Positions 13,619 to 26,462 of a stretch of 64,000 nt of DNA are shown here, in pieces. Under the pieces are notes generated by a model that saw nothing but the letters and a program-made list of their open reading frames with translations, was not told the DNA's origin and made no database searches. Source of the stretch: Perognathus longimembris pacificus (taxonomy: Eukaryota > Chordata > Mammalia > Rodentia > Heteromyidae); contig NC_063163.1 in assembly GCF_023159225.1 (NCBI RefSeq), positions 109,275,885 through 109,339,884 of the forward strand, read 5' to 3'. A program made the position numbers and the translations under genes. Position 1 is the stretch's first letter. The number at the start of each line of letters is the position of its first letter.

Positions 13619-15211
13619 AGGTTTTTAATGTTAAAATGAGAGTGCTTATTATTCATTATTTAAAATTCAAGCAGTATGTTTTATTAGAAAGGAAATATTC
13701 ATGAAGTCAAGCACCTCAGTGTTAATCCAGTTCAGCTATGTGATCAATAATAACTCTGCTTTCAGAGCCTAACTCTTCTTAACACAATATAGAAATAATA
13801 CCTATTATAGTTCAGCCAATTTCACAAGGTTATTCCTTGAACCAACCAGATACCATCATGTGTAATGAAAGCATTTTTGCGTGCACTTACAATTGCTTTA
13901 GATTATGAAGCCAAGACATGAGAATATCTGCTTGGTTTGAAGAATTGCAGCTATATTCCCAAGAAGCAAAGTTAAGCAGGATCTATAAAATGAAATTGTC
14001 AACTGTGGCATGAGAGGCCACCTGGCATTCTAAAATTGTGAGTTGATGACTGTTTCAATTTAATACCATATAATTTGAGAGAAACTATTTGTTATTATAC
14101 CAGATACTAAAGTGATTTTCATTCTTTTTGCCAAGGAATTTATGCAATAGCTATTTGTAGGGAATGGTTTATTTCCAGAAAGCAATGCAAGAAAGTAAAA
14201 TATAATAATAATAATTACAATGATGGGTTTACAATCAAAGAGAAACATGACTTAGTGTTTGCTTGAAGCTAAAGTAAATGTAAAACGAATGAGAATAATT
14301 GAAAAACCTGAAAAGCTTTGCTTAAAGTCTCCACTAGAAAACATGTGGGAACCTATTATCAATCCTTTTAAAAGTTCTAAAAAAATTTTATTATGTATTT
14401 CTTTTTCAAATTCACACAAAACCAAATTTATTTTTTGTGACAGTCATTCACTCTCAGTCTCAGAAACCTCTCTTTCTGACACAAAGTACACATAATTCTG
14501 TTCTAGTTTTCCTTTTGTTTTCAACTCTCACAGTTTATTATGAACATCCATTTTACATTTGTAATTTTTAAATTCATTTTCCCTGTTATGTTTTTCCTCT
14601 CACTGTCAAACTTGACCATTTTTCTTTGATAGTAAACATACAAATATATTTAGTGTCTTATTTAAAATTCCTAAAGTTTTCTACCTATTTCAGAATTAGC
14701 TTACAGAATGTAAAAACCTAAATGGTTATATGATATTTTCTCCCAAACTGTCATGAGTCACTGTGATTAACCTACTGTTTGATAAATTTGGACCTGCCTT
14801 GGTATACGTATCAGGATAAATGAGGATAGGATCAGATTTAATCAAGTTATAAGGCCTTCCTAAATGATTTTTATGTGATTGGTGATAAATTATTCTGAAA
14901 AATGAAGATGAAAAACAGTCTGCCACCGTATTCACTATCCAAGTATCTTTGTCCAGTTCAACTTAGAATTTGTAAGAAAAGCCACAGAATATTTCATTTC
15001 TCAGTGGCATTTGTTTTCAAATTTGCTTCATAAAACAACAACATTCTGTTTGCAATAAAAACATGCATGTTTGCTGGGTAAGCTAAAGAAATAATTCAAT
15101 TTAATCGCATAGATGTAATAAGACAAAAACATATCTCTTCTATTTACCTATACAAACCAGCCTTAAGTCACTCAATATTCTGCATGATAACTTTTATTTT
15201 CATTTGGATTT
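13619..15211. other. Gene-free stretch
   Basis: AT-rich, no repeat or coding signature seen. Confidence 0.6.
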
Positions 15212-15312
15212 TTTTTTTATCAGTCATGGGGCTTGAACTCTGGGCCTGAGCTCTTGAGCTTAAGGCTAGCACTCTACCACTTTGAGCCACAGCACCACTT
15301 CCTAGCTTTTAT
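15212..15312 (-). mobile_element. ID-like part of a B4-like SINE
   Basis: T8 run, then GTCATGGGGCTTGAACTC through GAGCCACAGCACCACTTCC. The B1-like half is missing; truncated. Confidence 0.75.
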
Positions 15313-16918
15313 TTTCAAAGGATGTCTTTTCACACCTAAGAACCCAAAATTAAAACTAATAAATGTTAAATGTTATAGATGGCCATGAATAGAAGAAATG
15401 GCCACTATCTCATGCACGAGATAGAAATAAAATACATGCAGTAAATTTCTACAGAAATCTGGCTTCATGCATCAAGAAAAATAAAGTTACATACTTACAA
15501 TTTTTACTTGGATATGTAGAAACCTGGAAGCAGCTTGCCTAAATCAGTGTGAACTGAATTAAGTTTTCACATTATTATGTTAAACTCTTCTCCTGAGGTA
15601 TCTCAGGACTGTATGTGGAGATAAGGCATTTAGAGTGGTGATTAAGTTAGAATAAGGAGACATAACTGGCCTTACTCCAATTTAACCAATGTCCTTAAGC
15701 AAGAGGAAATTTGGGTGCATAAACAGACAGCAGCAATGTATGCAAGCATGGAGAAGAGTCTTTGTGAAGGCTCAGTGAGTAGGTGAGCATCTGTAAACCA
15801 TTAAGAAAGCTTCAAGAGACTTTAAATCTGCTAACACCTATTTCTTGAACTTCTGGTTTTTTAACTACTTGAATCATAGTATTTTATTTTGTCAGCCTTA
15901 GAAAACAAATAATTTGCACATAGAGTGATAAAGCAAAAACAGAAACAAAATGAAACTCACAGAAAAAAGAATTCATGAGTACTCTTGAGTCTATAAAAAG
16001 TTGAGGTCACAAGGAAACCAACTTGATTAGTATCTCAGAAAAGACAGTGTCCAGCCTAACTAGCTCACTACTGTGTGCATAAGAAAGAAATTTGAACCAA
16101 TAAATGTAAAACTTCATATTTTTCAACAATACCAAAATAAATAAAATATGTTGGCTGTAAATCTAACAAATGATGTGGAAAATCGATAGACTGTAAGTCA
16201 AGCAATGTAAAACACATCAATTAAAATTCTCCACTTTTAAACAGTGTCAACTGTTGTGTTTTGCAATGTTTTCAAATCAAGACCCATAAGGAATCTACAG
16301 GAAACATAATACACCAAAAGTAGTAAGTTATAAAAATGCACAACAAAACTATCAACCCAATAAAGTTGGAGAAATTGTAATAACATCAGACAGACGTTAA
16401 GATATGGAATATTGTTGGAGGTAAAGTAATAATAATCATATGATGATAAAAATAAGTCACCTATCCAAGAAGAACTAATGTAGGATTCCTATAGGAATAT
16501 TCCCTGATGTCTCCTCACTTTCTCATGCAATTGTTTCCACTCCTGAGCCAAGAAAAGGACACCAAGAAGGGTACTCTCCAAATCAACCTGAGAGGATAAG
16601 GCTTGAATCCTGACTTCCCAGACTCCAAATGCTATTATGCAGTTTGTGCAACTGTGTCAGTCAGAATGACAACATGTCTTTTTCTATTGGAAACTGTCAA
16701 CACAGTCTACAGGAGAAGACAGCCAGCAACTGAAGAGGCTTCTAGCTCCAGAGGACGATGGAAATGGTTGCCATTCTGCAAGTCCATTTGCAACAATAAA
16801 CAGATACTAAAAATAATTGGTTGATAAAAGCGGCCAAAGGTAAGACAGTACATCTCTGTGTAGTAGCTAGAAGCTTTAATCTTCTTTTATCTGTAGTGGA
16901 AAGATATTTTATTTGAAC

Positions 16919-16972
16919 ATTATAGATTATTCCCCTAAGTAATCAATTATAGATTATTCCTCTAAGTGAGAA
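16919..16972. repeat. 27-bp tandem duplication
   Basis: Two adjacent units sharing ATTATAGATTATTCC and CTAAGT, diverged at their right ends. Confidence 0.8.
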
Positions 16973-17419
16973 ACGTGTCTTTTGAAACAAATACAGCTAA
17001 CTATAAATCCAAGCACTCTGGATGGAGCAGGAATGAAATTAAGTTTACCTTACTAAAAAATGTATTTATGATCTCTCAATAAGTCCACAAAATGTAGAGT
17101 GGGGTGGGATAAGTATGGTTAGGGATTGAAGAAACCTTGCTAATTGAGAATGGAGGCAGGGCTTAGTGAACAGCACACTTCTTTTCATGTTTTCCTGGGA
17201 TCATTTTTAAAGGGTTTACTTAGAGATTAAAGCAAGGTTATTTTCCTGGTTATAAAGGGCTAGTCGTGAAGGCATTTTAAGACTTGCCATCCTAAATATT
17301 TAGAAGGACCCACACTATGAATTGTTTGTGAGTATATTTAGTTTGAATAATTTGTGCTGAATTATTTGGGTGACCGTTTGAGGGGTCAGAAGGCCCATTG
17401 TGAACTGGGCTGAAAGGAA

Positions 17420-17420
<1 letters not shown>

Positions 17421-17457
<37 letters not shown>
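17421..17457. repeat. (TG)n microsatellite
   Basis: Uninterrupted TG, about 18 units. Confidence 0.98.
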
Positions 17458-17460
<3 letters not shown>

Positions 17461-19615
17461 CACTCATATACATACATATATGTGAATTATTGGCATATGT
17501 GTGGGTCTGTGATATTAAAATATGTATAAATATGTGAAAATGAGTACATGCACATAGTAAGTACCCTTGTCTTTCAGTCTTTTGTTAATACAAACTTTAT
17601 TACTGTGTTCACTTTCAAAGTTGAAAAAAAGGAATAGAGTGAAATGAATAGTCTTCTAGTTAGTTTAGTTCTAAGCTAGGAAATACTCAAGTGCTTTGTT
17701 CAGCAAAGGATTGCTACAAGTTGAGAATTTCATAAAACATTATTTAATGTGAATGTTTTATCTCTGGAAACTTGTATAGGTGCCAGAGCTATGTCTTGAA
17801 TACTATTTTTGTTTTTCCCTTTCCTTTACCAAAATCATGAGTATACAGTAAGCTACATTTAATAATGAAATGTTGCCTGAGTTAACAGTGGAAAAATATC
17901 ATATAACTAGAGGACTCAATATGTTTGATATTTTGTGAAGGATGAATGAAGGGCTTAAAACAGAGTGAAGAATATTTCTTAGACATCCATGATTTTGCTA
18001 GTTACATAAATTTATTTGTGCACAAAATTAAAAGCAGGCTAGTAAAATTAGTACAATGCATGTTCAGCTTGGTTTGAAATTTTGCATCACCTAAAATCAA
18101 TAGAAAATTTAGTTTCAATTAAATAGGAGAACAGATGAGAGATTTACAGTTTAATTTTAATGGAAGGATCAATAGTATTTGAAGAAGTCTAGGCTACTGC
18201 ATGTTCTCTAGGTGATACTTACTGTTTCTTGTGAACCGAAGCCCAGAATTGAGGTATGGGCTATATTTGAATTTCAGCTCTGCCACTTACCCACTATATG
18301 TAATCCTGGCTGATTGACAATCCTGTCTGTGCCTCAGTTTCCATTTCCAAATTGGGATATTAAGAGCACCTGAATTAGTTGTAAGAACAACATGGATCTA
18401 TATATGCATTTGCCAAGTTCACAGGGAAGACTCAGACATGAATTAAATTCTTAGAAAGATTATTTGTGAAGATCTCATATTTCTTGTTCCTTCAAGAAAT
18501 TATTACAAATCCACATGCTTAAAACAGCCAATTTTATGATCTGAGTTCTGTAGTTTCTAATGTTGATTCAGGTGTCAGGAGTCTAAAATGAGGTGAATGA
18601 AGTGTTGCCTGGCTGCACTGCTTTCCTTATGGACTCCAAGGAGGACCTGTTTCTTTGTTCATTTGAGTTGTTGGCATAACTCACTTCTTGCAGCTTATGA
18701 TCTAGGCCTCTGTGTTCCTCTGGGCTTGTCTGCAGAGGGCTGTTTCCAGCTTCTAAAATCTGCTGCATTCCTTGGCTCAGGATCCCCTGCTCCAGCCTCA
18801 AATCCAACCGGGAAGCCAAATCTTCTTCATGTGACATTCTTCATGGCCATGCATCCCAACCAGGGAAGATCTTTCATTTAAAGTTTCAGGGGATTAGACT
18901 GGGTCCAACTAGATAATCTAGAATAAGTATCCTTTTGTCCTATAGTCTTTAAGCTTAATTATAGCTCCAAAGTTCCTTTATGGAATTGAGAAACAGTCAC
19001 AGGTTCTGGAGACAGTTCAATGAAAATGATTATTGAGGAAATGGGGCCACTGTTCTTATTGTCACATCTGTGGTACAATTGGGGCTGAGGGTAAGATTTA
19101 ATCATCAAAAATCATGGCATCTGTCAAGTGATCCATGGAGACATTTATCAGTTTCTGTATATATTTCAATGTGGAAAGAAGGGAGCTGCTACCCTAAGCA
19201 TTTTCCCTAGAAGAATGTTTATAAAATATACTCTTCAGTACAGTACAGTGCAGTATTTTTGTAAGACAATAGGAATGACATTAAAAATAAATGTATATGT
19301 TGGGCCCATGACATTTGTCAAATAAAACTGGTAAACAAGATAGATTCAATTTGGTTTCCTGACAAAAGATTATTTCCTACTCTTAATATGTTAATGTGCT
19401 TTGTGATTTTCCAAAAGGGGAGGTTAGTATATCATAATTATATTTGATTATAGAAATTTCATTTTTATTTGCTAAAGGAATATAAAATAACTTTGAGGAG
19501 TAATGGGCTAGGAACTTTGCATGCTACCAAGGCATTTGATCGGTAGAATTGAGAAACTTTCCCATTGTTTGGGAGGCAGATTTATAATGAGACTCTATTC
19601 TGGCCTTTTTGTTGT

Positions 19616-19832
19616 TGTTGTTGTGGGGCTTGACCTCTGGGCCTGGGCACTGTCCCTAAGCTCTTCAATACTCTACCACTTAAGCCACAGCATCACTTCT
19701 GTTTTCTGGTAGTTAATTGGAGATGAGGGTCTCAGAGACGTGACTTCCTGGGATGGCTTTGAACTGCCATTCTCAGAACTCGGCCTCCCGAGCAGCTAGA
19801 CTCATAGGCTTGAGCGACTGGTGCCTGGCTTC
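19616..19832 (-). mobile_element. B4-like SINE with (TTG)n at its tail end
   Basis: Reverse copy. The usual T run is replaced by a short GTT repeat (about 19609-19623). ID-like and B1-like halves are both present (GCCTCCCGAGCAGCTAGAC). Confidence 0.8.
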
Positions 19833-22514
19833 TGGCTACTTTTATTTATAATTCCCATTTAATGTTCACTTTTTCTTTTGAAAAATAGGTGATAGAATTA
19901 TCATAAAATTATGATATTTTGTGTATTTAGAATCATTTGTACTATTTAAGCAGACAGCATTCTGTCATTGGGTAAATAATAATTAATAATGTCTAATATT
20001 TTACATGTGTTTTACATGTCTGTTGCTGTGGGAAAGTACTTCATGAGAATTATTACATTTAATCCTAATGACAGTGCTTATTAGGAATGCTATAATAATG
20101 AAAACACTGAGATTTAACAAAACACTACTTATATCCTGAGACTCTGAATTGAGACATTTGGGGACCGAGTCACATAAAAGTCACCACTGGACCTTGTGTA
20201 AGTTCCATAGGGCGCTAACATGGCATCTCCTAGAAATGGCATTGGAAGCTGGTTTCCTCTCCATGCTTAAAGAAATGGGAGCTACAAATACAAATGAGTC
20301 TTGGAGTTAGCCAATAAACACAAATTTCTGCAAAGTTAGTGAGTGATAATATACAGTTCTTATGGAAGGGTAAGAGTTGCTGTGGTCTTGAGCAGGAAAT
20401 ACGACTTAGGGATAAGAATGCCTAGTATTTGGGGAGTTTGGTTCATTAAACTTCCATTGCTTGATTAAAACATCTTGTGAAATCTCCACATTTCCTCTGC
20501 TTTGATTTTTATATTAGTTAAGCAACCTTCTGATCTGAATTTGCTTTCCTGCAGAAGCTTTCCTAACAAGCGGTGAAGGTTCACTCTGGCTGACAGGAGC
20601 ATTCTTCATAGTGAATTAAGAAAGTGTCCTTCCAGGGTATAAATCAGCCTCTCCTCAGCTGGGTCAGGGTGAATAATCAGACTTGATCCCCTCTATGTGA
20701 ACTAATGGATGAGGACTCTGAACCCCCTGGGGTGAATGGAGAGCAGATCTGACATCCATATAAGAATATGTCCATTAGGTCACTAATTCCTCAGCAAAAG
20801 CTTGATAGAACTTTCTTCATGCCAGATACTGCTCCTAACCCCAGATCCTCTGAAAAAGTGGGAGGAAGTATACTTTGCTTCAAAGAACTTGCATTTAGAG
20901 AAAGGAAGAATAATTTGAAAGCGGTACAGAAATAGAGATAGCTAAATAAATAAAATATATAAAAAATATGAGTTAGTGGTTGGTGTTCCCAAGAAAATTA
21001 AATGGAGTGGCATGACGGAGAATAACTAGGTAGCAATTTCTTAAGAGACGGAGTAGAGAAGTGGCTAAAATAATGGACTACAGGCATGAGGTTAAATTTA
21101 TTGCCATTACTTAATAGTATTTGACCTTGAGTAGCTTCTCTGGGAATTACTATCTATAAAAATGGAGCTGGTAAGAAGATGATCTAATTGTAGGGATGCT
21201 AATGGTATCAAAGAGTTAATATATGCAATGTATTGAGAATGGTGCTAGATATGTGGTAAATGCAACCAAAGTGTTTGCTATTATTATTGTTCATGTTTAT
21301 TTAAAGATGTTTAACTGTGATTTCAATGAGCACAAGGCTAACCACATAAATAAGGAAGAACATTTAAAGCAGAGTGAAACACTAGTGCAAATACATGAAG
21401 ATAAAAATGTATTTGACCCTGGTAAGAATCAAGAGGAAGGCTGTGGTGCAATAGAGGTTAGATAGGTAGCCAAAGGGAGGTCTCCTACTAAACCATAGTA
21501 GGACATGAAGGACTCCTAGGAAGTGAAGTTAACGTATTTTGAAAAAATAAGATGACAGTTTGTTTGAGGACTACTAAGAGAGTAAGAACAAGGAGAATAG
21601 TCAGGAAATCCTGTCAAGCAGGTGGAAGACCATATGTAGTTTGAAACAAACATGAAAAAGTAGCTTTACCATCAAGCACCTCTGTGTGTAGCTTTACCAT
21701 CAAGCACCTCTGTGTGTGTGTGTGTGTGTGTGTTTCTACTGATGTAACCATCTGCCTATCTACCTACAAAACATAGTTACATTTTAAATGTTAACCTTGG
21801 AAAAGAAAGTTTTCAGTCAGATTCTCACCTCTATAAGGCCTAGTCTAAGAACAAATCAGTGGTATTTGTGGTACATTCTGAGTTGTAATTTATATGTGTC
21901 TCAAAGATGCATATATCATATGGTTAGTGTTCTTCCCATTTGAATGGACCTTTCATCATCTCTTTTGTCTGTGAAATAATTGCTTAGGTATTAATTCTGG
22001 ATTGTTGTCACACCAATCATTCTACTTTTGTACCAAAATGCACGCACTTACATCTGGATCATGAATATGTTGTGTGCATATGATCTATCACTATCAATCT
22101 AAGACAGGGATTGGTTGACTTTCTCTGCTGTGGTCGTTTGTTTTTCTCAAGTGCAGTAGATATAGATTGAATAGCATAGTTTGTGAAAGACTTCCAACTG
22201 GATAAAGTCAGTTTGGCATGAATCTGTTCAATATGCTTGACAGTGAGTCAAGGTGACTTTGTATTTACCTTAAATAACCAGACCTGGGAACTAGCCTTAT
22301 TTTATCTATTGTTTCTAAAGGAAACTTAATATCTAGAAGCTGGTCCTATTTGCTGATGTATTCAGATCTTATCTAAGGAAAATTCAGCTACTAAATTGTT
22401 TATTCAATTCTGGTTTTCTTTACACTTAAAATAACTGGGGCTGCAGGTTACTTTATTTTTTCTCCTCAATAATAACTAACAAGTAACAATAAAATAGCTT
22501 TAATAATATTCTTT
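19833..22514. other. Gene-free stretch
   Basis: Only the 28-bp tandem/TG repeat stands out. Confidence 0.6.
21661..21733. repeat. 28-bp tandem duplication ending in (TG)n
   Basis: TAGCTTTACCATCAAGCACC plus CTCTGTGTG occurs twice in a row (21661-21688, 21689-21716), identical, then runs into TG repeats to 21733. Confidence 0.95.
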
Positions 22515-22712
22515 TTATTTTTCTCCTACTAAGGATGGAACCCAGGGTTTTGCACTTGCTAATCAAGCACTCTATCACTTGAGCTACTCTCAGCTCTTTA
22601 TTTTGTTTTATTTTTGAGACAAGGTTTCAGTAACTTTTCCCAGGTTGGCCTTGAACTTCAGATAGTCAGGCTTCTGCTTAGAAAGTAGTTGGGATTACAG
22701 GAATTTGCCAAA
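22515..22712 (-). mobile_element. Older B4-like SINE
   Basis: Reverse copy: GGATGGAACCCAGGGTTTTG, CAAGCACTCTATCACTTGAG, then TTTTTGAGACAAGGTTTCAG and GTTGGGATTACAGG. Resembles the classical rodent B4 rather than the younger local type. Confidence 0.65.
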
Positions 22713-23604
22713 ATGAACAGGTTAACTGATAGTCTTTTTATATTACTAATTATTTCTAGAAGGTATGTTACAATTAGATGTCACTTTTTAAGTGTCTAAA
22801 CATTTCCAAGATTATTCAAATATATTCTTTTTTTCAGTAAAATGTCATTTAATATTAGAAATAATATTAATAGAAATAACTTGAAAAAACACTGTAGGCA
22901 ATTACATATATGTATATTATTACATTAGATTTGCATGTGTTTACTCATATTACATAAAACTGATTCTGGACCAAGCAGCCTATTCATATTATGAACAGTA
23001 AGTATAGTTTTTGCTAATTCAATTCCTTGTATGCATCAAGTTGATTCTTTTTAAAATGTTGGCTATACAGTTCACAAAAACTCTGGGGAGAATATTCTAA
23101 TACAACAAGCCAAGAAGCAATTCATGGACAGCAGGAGGCAATTCCAGGACACAGGCACAATCTATAAAGAGAAACCACTACAGCTTTTTGATGTTGAGTA
23201 AGTAGAAATATTAGTATACAACAAAGCTGAGAAGCAGACCATTGTATCAAGTTTAAAAGTAAAATATTAAAGATCAAATATCATGAGTACCATTGTTTAT
23301 AATACATTCAAGTATAAAATCAAATTTTAAATAAAAATGTCCCTTTTATAATACTGAATAATATGTCATGTATATTTAGTTTCAGTACAACACATATTCT
23401 AATCAAGTTATTCAAAATTTCAGGGAGAAAAGAGTTTTGTTTTCAAATTAGAATGTCAAGGTGGGAGGTCAAATATTTACTTTGAAAACATATACATTTC
23501 ATAAATAGACTGTACACATTAAGACATCTCAGAGAAGAGGCAAGAGTTTACAATGAGTAAAATTTCATAAAGCTTTTTGATAAATGATCAAAGCTAAGCA
23601 TTAA

Positions 23605-23796
23605 GGCCAGTCCTGGGCCTTGAACTCAGGGCCTGAGCACTGTCCCTGGCTTCCTTTTGCTCAAGGCTAGCACTCTGCCACTTGAGCCACAGCGCCACTT
23701 CTGGCCGTTTTCTGTATATGTGGTGCTGGGGAATTGAACCCAGGGCCTCATGTATATGAGGCAAGCTCTCTTGCCACTAGGCCATATCCCCAGCCC
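23605..23796 (-). mobile_element. Dimeric ID-like SINE without an A-tail
   Basis: Little-diverged full dimer, but its 3' end (GGCCAGTCC on the plus strand at 23605) abuts AGCATTAA directly, with no T run. A tail this completely missing from a copy this young is unusual. Confidence 0.9.
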
Positions 23797-24934
23797 TCAA
23801 ATATATTCTTAATGCACAATCAGATATATCTTTAACAAAATACCCTCAGAGAGGGTCTAAGGAAGTGTGTTGAAACTGCATTGTTGCCTTGAGTTTTCTT
23901 CTTCTCATAGATTTTATAAATGCTAAAATTCAAGTTATTGATTAATTTATTTGTTATCTTTCTTCTGAGATTATTAAGTTACAAGAGCTACATTTTATTA
24001 ATAAAGTATCTTGCTCTCCCAAGGAGGAATAGGAATTACAGACAAGTCTGAATTGGAACATGAAATAAGATGGATTATTCAAATAAAAGCAATTGCAACA
24101 TGAAGTCTAGACATGAGGAAAAAAAACCCATCTGCTCTGTTTCATTTTTTCACATGGTTGCTGTTACCTATCATTCAAATCTGAGCAGACACATGGTTGA
24201 GCTGAGCAGTGTAACATGGGCTCCTTTTTCAATGGGCAATGACTCCAGTATAGTCAGGATAAAGCCTGCATTGTTACCTGTTCTCCAACATCATGACCAC
24301 TGCTCTAAGATGTAAACCTTACAATGTATATTCACTGTTTCTGGGCACTGAGAAGATAAGCAAACAAGCAGACAATTTGGGCAAAGTGGGCAGAAGGTGA
24401 GACAAAAAGCAATGGTAGCCTGCAAATGTTTAAGTAAGAGTTTGTCTGTGACTTGCCAGTGGGAATGATCTGGGTGGACCTTGCCACCTGCGGTAAATTC
24501 TCACATTAAGAACAAATCAACTCTCACTCCACATGCGTTAAGCCTCTGTAGGGTCTTTAATATTGTCACAGCAGATGGGCCAGAAGATGGTGATGCAATT
24601 TGCTGTTTTAAGGCATGCATGCCTACCTGTTCATATACATGTACAGGTAGAGATGTGCATACATTCATACCCACTGCAAACAAGGCAACATATGGTGGTG
24701 CCTAGTGACATTTGAAACGTCAGGGTATTAAAATGCTATATGCGTATTTTAGGTGTAAAATCTCAGCTGCTTTGACTCCTAATGGGGAGTATTACCATGC
24801 TTAACAGTCTGTTTTAACTTCTGGTTTGATTCAGAGCCACTTTTAAATGTTTACTACAACTTGAATGTCCTAAATAGTCTAAAGTTTCTGCATAGAAGAT
24901 ATATACTTGCATTCAATAAAGGAGTACAACATAG

Positions 24935-24970
24935 CTCTGAAGCACATATCCCTCTGAAGCACATCCCTCT
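24935..24970. repeat. 17-bp tandem duplication
   Basis: CTCTGAAGCACATATCC followed by CTCTGAAGCACATCCCTC. Confidence 0.8.
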
Positions 24971-25033
24971 CTCCAAGTGAGGCAAAGAAAACTTACCAGG
25001 CCCTACTAGTAACCATAGTAGTACGCAACAGTT

Positions 25034-25168
25034 TTGTCAGACTACTGTATGGGGGAGAAGGGAATAGGATATGTTGAAAATTTTGATTATTTTTGCCATG
25101 TCTAGGTCACCATAACAACATGAAAGTGGATTAGAATAAGACATATTTCATCATGAAATCCTTGTGTT
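25034..25168 (+). repeat. 135-bp segment present twice (copy A)
   Basis: Runs from TTGTCAGACTACTG to CCTTGTGTT and is about 90% identical by eye to 28383-28514, same orientation, with a few small indels. It contains no recognisable SINE or L1 sequence. Either two members of an unrecognised dispersed repeat or a local duplication. Confidence 0.85.
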
Positions 25169-25412
25169 GACTTAGCATAAATTCTTACCATGGTATCAAT
25201 GTATTTGTCTTTATTGTAAATACTTTCAACTTGCCATATGTAACTGTAGCCTCTATTATTGATGATATTCCTGTATCACCTTCCTGTGGTTGTACCTACA
25301 CTATCTCTGTATCTTATCTGAGTATATTGGAAACCGTGTATACTGGTATTAGAACCAGGAAATTGGAAGGGAATACCAAAATCAAAAGGCACAGGGTAAA
25401 AAAAGACAAACA

Positions 25413-25620
25413 GGGGCTGGGGATATAGCCTAGTGGCAAGAGTGCCTGCCTCAGATACACGAGGCCCTAGGTTCGATTCCCCAGCACCACATATACAGAA
25501 AACGGCCAGAAGTGGCGCTGTGGCTCAAGTGGCAGAGTGCTAGCCTTGAGCGGGAAGAAGCCAGGGACAGTGCTCAGGCCCTGAGTCCAAAGCCCAGGAC
25601 TGGCCAAAAAAAAAAAAAAA
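25413..25620 (+). mobile_element. Dimeric ID-like SINE
   Basis: Complete dimer with A15 tail. GACAAACA is repeated at 25405-25412 and 25621-25628, preceded by A-rich sequence on both sides, giving a short target duplication. Confidence 0.93.
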
Positions 25621-25659
25621 GACAAACAATTACAAAACCAATACTTACAAATTGTTTGA

Positions 25660-25835
25660 TGAAAATTAACTGAACAACTGAACAACTCATGGGAGGGGGA
25701 GAGGGGGAAGGGAAAGAGGGAAGGGGGAGGGGAGAATGAGGGACGAGGTAACAGTACAAGAAATGTATCAAATGCCTAATGTATGAAACTGTAACATCTC
25801 TGTAATTCAGTTTGATAATAAATATATATAAAGAA
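25660..25835 (+). mobile_element. Very short L1 3' end, sense
   Basis: Begins in the 3' UTR just before the G-rich tract (AACTCATGGGAGGGGG) and ends with the conserved L1 terminus (CAGTTTGATAATAAA) and an A-rich tail. It lies 40 bp downstream of a dimeric SINE; the two are separate insertions. Confidence 0.8.
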
Positions 25836-26237
25836 AAATAATTCCGATTATTCTGGTTTATATGAAAAGTCTTAAATTGTATGTACTAAGTGGTATTCTT
25901 GGGAGGAGGTAGCTCTACAATTGGTTAGGTTCTGGAGCTTGAATTTCTCTCTATATAAACCAATCATGGATTGAAATACAAAAGGCAGTGGGCAATTAGT
26001 TACTATAAACGGCGTTAATAAGCAGCCTACTTGAGGCTGACTTGAGTCCTCCTTCCTGCTGTTCCTAGGAATTTTCAGATAAAAGTTTGAAAATAATCTA
26101 GGGGGCTTCAAGTGTTTTCTGCAGATGATACTGAAAATAAGTCTGTCTTTGAAGACAAAAATTCAGAGTACAAAGTCAACTTACTTCTGTTCTTTACTAC
26201 CCTCATTTGCCTTATCTTTTTTTCTGTGTGTGTATCA

Positions 26238-26462
26238 TCCATGGGGCTTGAACTCAGGGCCTGGGTACTGTTCCCGAGCTTTCTTTTGCTCAGGGCTACT
26301 GCTGTACTACTTTGAGCCACAGTGCCCTTTCTTGTTTCTTGATGACTAATTGAAGATGAGTCTCACAGACTTTCCTGTCTGGGATGGCTTTGAACTGTGA
26401 TCCTCAGATCTCAGGCTCCTGAGTAGCTAGGATCACAGACATGAGCCACAGGCACCTAGCCC
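26238..26462 (-). mobile_element. B4-like SINE
   Basis: Reverse copy with both halves (ATGGGGCTTGAACTCAGGGCC; GAGTAGCTAGGATCACAG). Overlapping short ORFs in this interval are incidental. Confidence 0.85.

Larger units (their letters stand above)
15313..19615. other. Gene-free stretch with TG microsatellite
   Basis: Holds the 27-bp tandem repeat and TG array. The overlapping frames at 18583-18881 (84 and 94 codons, opposite strands) lie in a locally GC-richer patch and match nothing I know. Confidence 0.55.
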
